A DNA stretch of 6,152 nt from Desulfobacteraceae bacterium (GTDB lineage Bacteria > Desulfobacterota > Desulfobacteria > Desulfobacterales > JAABRJ01). The position numbers were made by a program, and so were the translations under genes. The DNA is taken from positions 1 to 6,152 of the forward strand of contig JAABRJ010000100.1 in NCBI GenBank assembly GCA_011390985.1, read 5' to 3'. Positions within the stretch are counted from its first letter, which is position 1; each line of letters begins with the position of its first letter. This document shows, piece by piece, positions 1 to 5,824 of the stretch. The notes beneath the pieces are model-generated. The model saw only the letters and a list, made by a program, of their open reading frames with translations, did no database searches and was not told the origin of the DNA.

Positions 1-111
1 CCCCGAACCTGAAAAATTTGCCGGTTTGTTCGCCTTGCGTGATGCCCGCCGCAGTCGAGCGCCTCTCCGGTGCTGTGCGGCGCGGTCCGCGGGGTGCGCA
101 ACCCGGCGACG

Positions 112-148
112 TATAACCCCTTATAAACCCAATTCTTTAACAGGAGGT
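112..148 (+). promoter_or_regulatory. groES leader with strong ribosome binding site
   Basis: AGGAGGT at 142-148 lies 9 bases before the ATG at 158. It fixes the GroES start there rather than at an upstream in-frame start near 26, which would add 44 residues unlike any GroES. Two AT-rich, TATAA-containing stretches (112-117 and 122-127) stand out in a very GC-rich leader and could be a -10 region, but no convincing -35 element is placed upstream of either. The ribosome binding site is clear; the promoter assignment is weak. Confidence 0.55.
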
Positions 149-157
149 TCAGCACCT

Positions 158-445
158 ATGAAGATCAAACCATTGAATGACCGCATTCTCGTTCGCAGAC
201 TCGAGGGGGAACAGAAAACCGCCGGCGGCATCATCATCCCGGATACGGCCAAGGAAAAACCCCAGCAGGGAGAGGTGGTGGCCGCAGGTCCGGGCCGCAT
301 GGGGGACGACGGCAAGCGGACGGCCCCGGAGGTCAAGGTCGGCGACCGGGTTTTGTTTTCCAAGTACTCCGGCACCGAAATCAAAGTGGATGGGGTCGAG
401 CACCTGTTTATGAAAGAAGACGATATTCTGGGGATTCTGGGGTAA
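158..445 (+). CDS. groES: Co-chaperonin GroES (Hsp10)
   Basis: This encodes the 95-residue GroES co-chaperonin, which forms the heptameric lid that closes the GroEL folding chamber in the cytoplasm. The N-terminus MKIKPLNDRILVRRLEGE is the classic GroES opening. The mobile-loop region follows (around residues 16-32, with TAGGIIIPDTAKEKP), then the G-x-V-x-AAGPGR strand, the V-x-x-GDRVLFSKYSGTE block and a C-terminal acidic segment ending DDILGILG. Length matches the family norm of about 95-97. The gene lies 18 bases upstream of groEL, as in the standard bacterial groESL operon. In this family, expression is normally heat-inducible, but no HrcA/CIRCE site is visible here. Confidence 0.97.
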   Translation: MKIKPLNDRILVRRLEGEQKTAGGIIIPDTAKEKPQQGEVVAAGPGRMGDDGKRTAPEVKVGDRVLFSKYSGTEIKVDGVEHLFMKEDDILGILG

Positions 446-463
446 ACATAGGAGGAGGGTTCA

Positions 464-2089
464 ATGCCTGCAAAAATGGTAGCATACAGTTCAAAGGCCC
501 GGGAGCACATGCTCGCGGGTGTCAACACCCTGGCGGATGCCGTCAAGGTCACCCTGGGGCCCAAGGGCCGCAACGTAGTTCTGCAGAAATCCTTCGGTTC
601 GCCGCTGGTGACCAAGGACGGGGTCACCGTCGCCAAGGATATCGAACTGCCCGACAAGTTCGAGAACATGGGCGCCCAGATGGTCAAGGAGGTCGCCAGC
701 AAGACCAGCGATGTTGCCGGTGACGGCACCACCACGGCCACCGTTCTGGCCCAGGCGATCTATGCCGAAGGCCAGAAGCTGGTGGCCGCCGGCGCCAACC
801 CGATGGCCATCAAGCGGGGCATCGAAAAGGGCGTGGTGGCTGTGGTGGCGGACCTCAAAAAGCTCGCCAAGCCCACCAAAGATAAAACCGAGATTACCCA
901 GGTGGGGACCATTTCGGCCAACAACGACGCCGTGATCGGCAGTCTGATCTCGGAGGCCATGGAGAAAGTCGGCAAGGAAGGCGTGATCACCGTCGAAGAG
1001 GCCAAGGGGATGGAGACCTCCCTGGAGATCGTGGAGGGCATGCAGTTCGACCGCGGTTATGTCTCGCCCTATTTCGTCACCGACCCCGAAAAGATGCAGG
1101 TCTCCCTGGAGGATCCCTACATCCTGCTGAACGAAAAGAAAATCTCGAGTATGAAGGACATGCTCCCGCTGCTGGAGCAGGTGGCCAAATCCGGCAAGCC
1201 GCTCCTGATCGTGGCCGAGGACGTCGACGGCGAAGCCCTGGCAACCCTGATCGTCAACAAGCTGCGCGGCACGCTGCACGTCGCGGCGGTCAAGGCCCCC
1301 GGTTTCGGTGATCGCCGCAAGGCCATGCTGCAGGATATCGCGGTGCTCTGCGGCGGGCAGGTGATCTCCGAAGACATCGGGGTCAAACTGGAAAATGTGA
1401 CTCTCAACGACCTGGGCCGCTGCAAAAACATCAAAATCGACAAGGACAACACCACCATCATCGACGGCGCCGGCAGCCGGGCCGACCTGGAGGCCCGCAT
1501 GCGCCAGATCCGGTCCCAGATCGAGGAGACGACCTCCGACTACGACCGCGAAAAACTCCAGGAGCGCCTGGCCAAGCTGGTCGGCGGGGTGGCCGTGATC
1601 AACATCGGGGCGGCCACCGAGACCGAGATGAAGGAAAAGAAAGCGCGCGTCGAAGACGCCCTCAATGCCACCCGGGCGGCCGTGGAGGAGGGGGTCGTGC
1701 CCGGCGGCGGGGTGGCGCTGGTGCGCTGCATCCCGGCCCTGGACAAGGTCGAGGCCGCCGGCGAGGAGAAAAACGGGGTTGACCTGCTGCGGCGCGCCCT
1801 CCAGGAGCCCTTGCGCCAGATCGCCATCAATGCCGGCTTTGAAGGCTCGGTGGTGGCCAACCGGGTGATGGAAGGCAATGAGGATTTCGGTTTCAACGCC
1901 GATTCCGGCCAGTTTGAAAATCTCGTGGCCGCCGGTGTGATCGACCCGGCCAAGGTGGTGCGCTTCGCCCTCCAGAACGCCGCTTCGGTGACCGCTCTGA
2001 TGCTGACCACCGAGGCCATGATCGCCGACAAGCCCCAAAAGAAGAAGGCCGCGGCGACGGCCCCCGAGATGGACGAAGACATGTATTAA
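464..2089 (+). CDS. groEL: Chaperonin GroEL (Hsp60)
   Basis: This 541-residue protein is the 60-kDa chaperonin, an ATP-driven double-ring folding machine of the cytoplasm that works with the GroES encoded just upstream. Visible hallmarks are LGPKGRNVVL near residues 31-40, KDGVTVAKDI with the ATPase Asp at 52, the nucleotide-binding GDGTTTATVL at about 87-96, the apical-domain substrate-binding region in the middle, and the family signature AAVEEGVVPGGG at about residue 407. A strong AGGAGG at 450-455 precedes the ATG. The ends are less typical: the N-terminus is MPAKMVAYSSKARE, and the C-terminus stops at KKKAAATAPEMDEDMY with no GGM repeats. Sequence style resembles delta-type proteobacterial GroELs (inference). 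It is otherwise intact, with no frameshift. Confidence 0.97.
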   Translation: MPAKMVAYSSKAREHMLAGVNTLADAVKVTLGPKGRNVVLQKSFGSPLVTKDGVTVAKDIELPDKFENMGAQMVKEVASKTSDVAGDGTTTATVLAQAIYAEGQKLVAAGANPMAIKRGIEKGVVAVVADLKKLAKPTKDKTEITQVGTISANNDAVIGSLISEAMEKVGKEGVITVEEAKGMETSLEIVEGMQFDRGYVSPYFVTDPEKMQVSLEDPYILLNEKKISSMKDMLPLLEQVAKSGKPLLIVAEDVDGEALATLIVNKLRGTLHVAAVKAPGFGDRRKAMLQDIAVLCGGQVISEDIGVKLENVTLNDLGRCKNIKIDKDNTTIIDGAGSRADLEARMRQIRSQIEETTSDYDREKLQERLAKLVGGVAVINIGAATETEMKEKKARVEDALNATRAAVEEGVVPGGGVALVRCIPALDKVEAAGEEKNGVDLLRRALQEPLRQIAINAGFEGSVVANRVMEGNEDFGFNADSGQFENLVAAGVIDPAKVVRFALQNAASVTALMLTTEAMIADKPQKKKAAATAPEMDEDMY

Positions 2090-2095
2090 CCAATC

Positions 2096-2137
2096 GCACA
2101 CCGGTGGGCGAGACCCCGCTCTCGCCCGCCGGTGCGC
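2096..2137 (+). terminator. Hairpin after groEL, probable transcription terminator
   Basis: An 18-base inverted repeat (2096-2113 and 2120-2137) has a 6-base loop, CCCCGC. The arms pair at all but one position, with one G-T wobble, giving a very stable GC-rich stem 6 bases after the groEL stop codon. Downstream there is only a short T4 run (2152-2155), about 14 bases away, so it is not a textbook intrinsic terminator with an adjacent U-tract. It also lies just beyond the 3' end of the - strand methyltransferase-like fragment, so it could serve both converging transcripts. Confidence 0.7.
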
Positions 2138-2159
2138 CTCCCTGACCCGCCTTTTATAG

Positions 2160-2441
2160 TTATCCCTTTTTCGCAATGACGACCATCTGATCCACAACGC
2201 CATGAGGCGGCAACACCTCCAAAACCTGGAAACCCGACCAATTTTGGCGAATCCAAGCCTCTGGAACCACCGCTTCCCCATAGAAATCAGCGTCCAATGG
2301 ACCGCCACCACCCGTAGGAGCATAGCCTTTCATAATTGTTTTCAGCCGCATGATAGAATATATTTTTATCCGCTCAGTATCGTCTGGCAGATGCAAGTCA
2401 TCCCTTGCGTAAATACCCAAGGCCCCATGCACAGCGGGCAT
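2160..2441 (-). pseudogene. Remnant of a class I SAM-dependent methyltransferase (C-terminal part)
   Basis: This open stretch of 93 codons reads in good coding style on the - strand. Its last third (DFYGEAVVPEAWIRQNW, then FQVLEVLPPHGVVDQ and a terminal MVVIAKKG) resembles the C-terminal end of class I SAM-dependent methyltransferases, where a W-x-x-x-FEVL strand is followed by a final D-x-VV-hydrophobic strand. The Rossmann core with its glycine-rich SAM motif is missing. In the same frame a TGA stop sits at 2454-2456. Upstream of that stop the frame is open again for about 39 codons, back to an ATG at 2571-2573 that has AGGA shortly before it. I read this as a decayed or truncated gene. A small genuine protein starting at 2441 is possible but has no clear ribosome binding site. 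The family call rests on memory of sequence patterns, not a search. Confidence 0.42.
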
Positions 2442-3000
2442 ACCCCCGTAATTTCAGAATACCCCAATACCACGCGAATCCACACCCCCTTCAATACCCA
2501 GAAAGCGCGGGAGCATGCACCAACGGGCAGGTCGAAATTCGCAGGGTGTCGTACCCCACATCCTCTGTTTCATGATTTTCTTCCTGTGGGTAGTTCGCTG
2601 TGACCGCATCGAACTCAGGCGCAGGGACAGGGCCAGGGATTAACGCCACTGCCAAACGCAATTTGATTGAGATCAAGATCGATAAGCGCTATCATGTGAT
2701 CGTCTTTCTATCGCGGCCGCAGAGTCCCGGGTGGGCGGCGGCGGATTTGGCTGCACGCACCGCCCCAATTTTCCAAATAAAAATGGCCCCTTTCCAAAGA
2801 GGCCCTTTAATCCGAAATTCGCATCTTGCCAGTCAACTTGTTGTGAAAAAAACCACGCCTCCTCTGAACACTCTAATGCGAGAGTCTGTATCTCGGTCCT
2901 TGAAGCCTGCAACACGCTAATGGACTTTGGTTTACTGCGGCACCCGCATCCAGGAACGCACCAGATGACACCGACACGGCCATAAAGAGAAATTATTTGT
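2442..3000. other. Stretch without an intact gene
   Basis: About 560 bases lie between the methyltransferase-like fragment and the SGNH hydrolase ribosome binding site. Several open frames of 60-130 codons exist on both strands, but none has recognisable domains, convincing codon bias or a good ribosome binding site. The part up to 2573 may be the broken upstream portion of the methyltransferase-like remnant. A NotI-like GCGGCCGC (2713-2720) and a G/C-rich inverted repeat (GGGCGG at 2733-2738 with CCGCCC at 2760-2765) are present. An orphan terminator-like hairpin lies at 2781-2808. The promoter of the SGNH gene should lie in the last 100-150 bases, but I could not place a convincing -35/-10 pair. 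Confidence 0.5.
2781..2808 (-). terminator. Orphan intrinsic-terminator-like hairpin, T-tract on the - strand
   Basis: GGCCCCTTT (2785-2793) and AAAGAGGCC (2796-2804) form a 9-bp stem with one wobble. Read on the - strand, the stem is followed directly by ATTTTTATTT, a good U-tract. The flanking AAA (2781-2783) and TTT (2806-2808) can extend the pairing. On the + strand the following T-run is only TTT, so the element best suits a transcript coming from the right on the - strand. No convincing - strand gene lies there; it may belong to a lost gene or a small RNA. Confidence 0.5.
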
Positions 3001-3008
3001 GGAAGGAG
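3001..3008 (+). promoter_or_regulatory. Ribosome binding site deciding the SGNH hydrolase start
   Basis: GGAAGGAG lies 7 bases before GTG at 3016, an ideal spacing. The TTG at 3010 in the same frame is only 1 base downstream of this site, and the first in-frame ATG (3040) falls inside the signal peptide's hydrophobic core. GTG at 3016 is therefore the best start. Confidence 0.75.
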
Positions 3009-3015
3009 ATTGATC

Positions 3016-4035
3016 GTGTCAAAGAAATATTTCGTTTTAATGCTGTTGTGCACCACCTGCTATATCGGGGCGGTGGCAACTCCAGCCGCGGCCGTCAGGC
3101 CGGTGCCGTCAAACCTGTTCAGCAGCGGCGACTCGATGGGTGAGGGTATCGCCGCCGATGGCACCATTGGATCAACGAGGCATGATATGGTGTGGTCCAC
3201 CGGCTTCAACCGCAGCGACATTGTTTACAGTCTGAACGAGCGCTTTGAGGATCGGGACCCGGACGGCTATTACCAGAACAATGCCGAACGGGATGCCATT
3301 TTCAACCACGCGGTAAGTGGTGCTAAAATGGATGACTTCAAGGAGCAAGCCGATGAAATTGTTGCCGCCGCCGCCGGCGCAACACCGTCCGGCAAGGCCG
3401 GCATGATCACCCTGCTTATGGGCAATAACGATGTTTGCGCAGACAGCCTGGCGGATATGACACCACCTGAGCAATATGAAGGTTTCTACCGCGACGGACT
3501 GGATGTGTTGGCATCATCGGAGGCTACCAAGGGGGCCTACATCCATGTCTCCAGCATTCCCGCCATTTACTGGCTGTGGTTTGTCAAGCGTGGCGACAAT
3601 TGGTGCCAGGTTGTTGCCTGGCCTTTCGTACCCTGTCAAAATCTTTTAAATGATCCGGACGATGACTGCGGAAGCGGGAACTCCAGTCAGGACCCCAACA
3701 CCATCCATGAGGATGACGGCCCCAACTGCCGACGCAGGAAAGAATTTCATGCGAAAATTCGGGATATTTACAACCCCATCCTCAAGAACGTCCTGCAGGA
3801 GTACATCCACGACGGGCGCCTCCCCAATGCGTATTTTGTGGATATCTTCGACTTCCGATTTGAAGCGGTGCACGTCAACGACGGTGACTGCTTTCACCCG
3901 AGTGCTGAAGGGCAAAAGGTCTTGGCCGAGAAGCATTGGTGCGGCTCGCCCTGGCGCCTTGGTGATCCATCTTGCGGGCCGCCTCCAGCAACCCCCTGGA
4001 TACCCCTGCTGCTGCTTGACGGCGCAAGGCATTGA
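3016..4035 (+). CDS. Secreted SGNH/GDSL-family hydrolase (esterase/lipase-like)
   Basis: From a GTG start this gives 339 residues. A Sec signal peptide is clear: KK at 3-4, a hydrophobic core at about 5-20, and a likely cut after the AAA at 24-26. The four SGNH blocks are present: GDS with nucleophile Ser40 in FSSGDSMGEG; block II Gly102 in AVSGAK; block III GNND at 136-139 with Asn138; and block V DCFH with Asp291 and His294. The triad Ser40/Asp291/His294 is therefore complete, and an exported esterase, lipase or carbohydrate esterase is expected; the substrate cannot be read from sequence. The mature protein has eight Cys (141, 197, 207, 218, 238, 292, 309, 320), suggesting disulfides. A DxDxDG loop at 79-84 and an Asp-rich stretch at 213-217 look like possible calcium sites. 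The C-terminus TPWIPLLLLDGARH matches the tail pattern of the convergent EEP protein. The exported FKBP gene follows after 82 bases on the same strand. Confidence 0.88.
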   Translation: MSKKYFVLMLLCTTCYIGAVATPAAAVRPVPSNLFSSGDSMGEGIAADGTIGSTRHDMVWSTGFNRSDIVYSLNERFEDRDPDGYYQNNAERDAIFNHAVSGAKMDDFKEQADEIVAAAAGATPSGKAGMITLLMGNNDVCADSLADMTPPEQYEGFYRDGLDVLASSEATKGAYIHVSSIPAIYWLWFVKRGDNWCQVVAWPFVPCQNLLNDPDDDCGSGNSSQDPNTIHEDDGPNCRRRKEFHAKIRDIYNPILKNVLQEYIHDGRLPNAYFVDIFDFRFEAVHVNDGDCFHPSAEGQKVLAEKHWCGSPWRLGDPSCGPPPATPWIPLLLLDGARH

Positions 4036-4117
4036 TCTCACCTGCGCGGGGTCTTTGGATGGATGGTGGGGGGTACAAGTGATTTTTCTGGTTACCAGGT
4101 AGCAATGGGAGGTTGTT

Positions 4118-4546
4118 ATGCAGAAAATACCTGCCTTCATGATGGTATGTGCGCTGTTGTCCTTTTTTGCCAGCGCTCCTTTGGCAGAGCAGGGCTTAAT
4201 CGTTTTGGAAAGCGGTTTGAAATACGAGGACCTTGTGGTGGGTTCCGGTGCGGAGGCAGAGGTCGGCAAGATAGCGGTGATCCATCTAAAGGGATGGCTG
4301 GGCGGCAACGGCCAAACCGGCGCGGAATTTATCGACTCAAAAGAACGTGGCAAGCCGGTATCGTTTAAAATCGGCACTTCAGACGTCATGAAGGCCTGGA
4401 ATGAAGGCGTGCCCGGCATGAGAGTCGGAGGCAAGCGCCGGCTGATGGTCCCCTCCCACCTGGGTTACGGCCCCAAAGGCGCCGGCGAACATGTTCCCCC
4501 GAATGCGGACTTGATAATCGATGTGGAGCTCTTGGAGGTCAGATAA
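4118..4546 (+). CDS. Exported FKBP-type peptidyl-prolyl isomerase
   Basis: This 142-residue protein has a signal peptide (hydrophobic core about 5-18, probable cut near A20 or A23) followed by a single FKBP domain (about 33-142). Family landmarks are GLKYEDLVVGSG, GKPVSFKIG, GMRVGGKRRLMVP, LGYG at 115-118 and the final PPNADLIIDVELLEV. FKBPs catalyse proline cis-trans isomerisation or act as chaperones; this one would work in the periplasm or outside the cell. By alignment from memory with human FKBP12, active-site positions F36, W59 and Y82 are kept (F71, W94, Y117), while Y26, D37, F46 and F99 are replaced by L57, I72, V81 and I134. Catalysis may be weak or altered. GGGAGG at 4107-4112 precedes the ATG. 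Its position after the SGNH hydrolase suggests co-transcription and a possible folding role for neighbouring secreted proteins (inference). Confidence 0.9.
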   Translation: MQKIPAFMMVCALLSFFASAPLAEQGLIVLESGLKYEDLVVGSGAEAEVGKIAVIHLKGWLGGNGQTGAEFIDSKERGKPVSFKIGTSDVMKAWNEGVPGMRVGGKRRLMVPSHLGYGPKGAGEHVPPNADLIIDVELLEVR

Positions 4547-4615
4547 TTTAAGGGTCCCCCGGGCCGCTGCGATATTTTTCATTGGGGGAGCTCATCATCC
4601 GACTTTACCGGTCCG

Positions 4616-5680
4616 TCAGTTTTGTTTATCGTCAAACAGCAGCAAGGGAACGTTGGGCAGCGCACCCTTGAATGGCAACTTAAGGGTGACGACAACGGCG
4701 GCATGATCTGAAACCGTTGGCGATACCCCGTTGGGTGCATTGGGATTGAAAACCACCTGGCCGTGAAGGGGAGGGCCGAATCCCTGCGCATAGATGTAAT
4801 CGATCCGCCGTGCGTTGCTGCCGTTCAGGTCTGAAACGCCCACCGTACAGTGTTCGTCAGCCTTGTTCTCATCCTCGCACAGTGTTTCCAAGGTGTCCTT
4901 TGCGCCCGCTGCCGCGATGACGTAGTCGGCATAGGTGTCGCTAAACCCCTCGGCAAGTACTCTTTCGTAAAGAAATCTTTCATTGCCGTCGTTGTCAAAG
5001 AGATCAAAATTCATATCGCCCCCCAAAACGGTCGGTCGTGGAGGGCCGGTTTTTTTTCGAAATTTATTCAAGAAATCAAAAACCACATCGAGCTGATCTT
5101 CCCGATCATCAAGGCTGCAGCGGGCGCAAAGGTGAGTATTGAAAACATCGACTTCGCCAAACCCCGGGACAAGCAGGCGCGTCATCAACACCCTGCGGGC
5201 AAGCTTTACATCAAAGCCCATGAACTCCTCTTCGGTTACTCCCGGAAGTCCATGGTTGTCGCTGAATTCAATGTCAAAACGGCTCAAAATGGCATTGGCC
5301 AGACTCAGCAAGTCTGGCACCCCGGTTTCAAAAGCGGAACGCGAAAAATACTTCAGGTTATGCTCATCACGCAGGATGTCCCTGAGGTCTACGGCACTGT
5401 TTCTGGTATTGACCAGTTCACCGCCCACCACCTCCTGCAGCAACAAGACATCCACGTGGTTGGCGGCCACGTAGTCGGCGATTCTCCTGAGTCTTTTATT
5501 ACGATCGTCAACCTCGGAAAACAGCAAGTTGATGGTCATAAACTTCACCCCTTTAATTTTGGCAGTCCCCGTTTCCTGCGCAATACCCGTACCGGGGTAT
5601 GATCCAAAAAGAGGCGGCATCAAAAATACAAAAGCAAAAACGGACAAAGCCAACTTTGTCATTTTCCCAAATCGTTTCAT
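4616..5680 (-). CDS. Exported endonuclease/exonuclease/phosphatase (EEP) superfamily hydrolase
   Basis: This 354-residue protein starts at an ATG preceded by AAAGGAGA with good spacing. It has a basic n-region (KRFGKMTK), a hydrophobic segment (about 10-26) and a probable signal peptide end near the AQE at 34-36. The metal-dependent EEP fold is complete: MTINLLF with Asn51; DVLLLQEV with Glu83; NAILSRF with Asn129; FNTHLCA with His183; GGDMNFD with Asp222 and Asn224; RRIDYIYAQG with Asp294; and VSDHAAVVV with Asp325 and His326. The superfamily includes DNase I-like nucleases, neutral sphingomyelinases and inositol-phosphate phosphatases. Export makes a phosphodiesterase on lipids or extracellular nucleic acid plausible, but the substrate is not readable. 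Four Cys (185, 188, 268, 278) may form disulfides. The C-terminus LPNVPLLLFDDKQN mirrors the SGNH protein's tail. The gene converges on the FKBP gene with a 69-base gap and lies 144 bases downstream of the oleate hydratase gene, on the same strand. Confidence 0.88.
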   Translation of the reverse strand: MKRFGKMTKLALSVFAFVFLMPPLFGSYPGTGIAQETGTAKIKGVKFMTINLLFSEVDDRNKRLRRIADYVAANHVDVLLLQEVVGGELVNTRNSAVDLRDILRDEHNLKYFSRSAFETGVPDLLSLANAILSRFDIEFSDNHGLPGVTEEEFMGFDVKLARRVLMTRLLVPGFGEVDVFNTHLCARCSLDDREDQLDVVFDFLNKFRKKTGPPRPTVLGGDMNFDLFDNDGNERFLYERVLAEGFSDTYADYVIAAAGAKDTLETLCEDENKADEHCTVGVSDLNGSNARRIDYIYAQGFGPPLHGQVVFNPNAPNGVSPTVSDHAAVVVTLKLPFKGALPNVPLLLFDDKQN

Positions 5681-5702
5681 GCGCCATCTCCTTTCAGAAA
5701 AC

Positions 5703-5757
5703 CGGAAAGCGGGTCTGCCATCTGCTGCAACTGGGTGAATACCACTACCCGCTTCCG
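5703..5757 (-). terminator. Inverted repeat between oleate hydratase and EEP genes
   Basis: CGGAAAGCGGGT (5703-5714) and ACCCGCTTCCG (5747-5757) are complementary over 11 pairs with one bulged A, enclosing a 32-base loop. Read on the - strand, the 3' arm is followed by GGTTTTCTG and then, within about 15 bases, by the ribosome binding site of the EEP gene. It could be a weak terminator for the oleate hydratase transcript, or a leader structure affecting translation of the EEP gene. The long loop and short T-run make a standard intrinsic terminator uncertain. Confidence 0.4.
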
Positions 5758-5824
5758 TTTGTCATCAATGGTTTCGCAGAAGCCACGTAGCCTCTACCAA
5801 GGCATCCTTTTTCCGCTGCAAACG

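Noticed and set aside
26..157. N-terminal extension of GroES from an upstream ATG
   Set aside because: The extra 44 residues are Arg/Ala-rich and unlike GroES, the ATG has no ribosome binding site, and a strong site serves the ATG at 158.
491..2323. A 610-codon open frame on the - strand antisense to groEL
   Set aside because: It is the mirror of a highly GC-rich, codon-biased gene. The translation is rich in His, Gly, Asp and Leu with no domain, a common artefact opposite groEL.
2454..2456. In-frame TGA as a selenocysteine codon
   Set aside because: A small CGGG/CCCG stem with a GGT-containing loop follows, but it is too short and too close to the TGA for a typical bacterial SECIS, and no selenoprotein family matches.
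2921..2938. Sigma-54-like promoter upstream of the SGNH gene
   Set aside because: The GG and GC dinucleotides are not 10 bases apart as a -24/-12 promoter requires.
3010..3012. TTG as the start of the SGNH hydrolase
   Set aside because: It is 1 base from the ribosome binding site; GTG at 3016 has proper spacing and the same frame.
2600..3056. Open frames of 106 codons (+, 2600-2920) and 127 codons (-, 2673-3056)
   Set aside because: They overlap each other on opposite strands, show no domain or coding bias, and lack clear ribosome binding sites; the - strand one also runs through the terminator-like hairpin and into the SGNH signal-peptide region.
4555..4589. TCCCCC/GGGGGA pairing between the convergent FKBP and EEP genes as a terminator
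   Set aside because: The stem is only 6 bp with a 23-base loop, and the T-run lies inside the loop rather than after the stem.
4850..5602. A 250-codon open frame on the + strand opposite the EEP gene
   Set aside because: The - strand frame carries all EEP motifs, a signal peptide and a ribosome binding site; the + strand frame has none of these.
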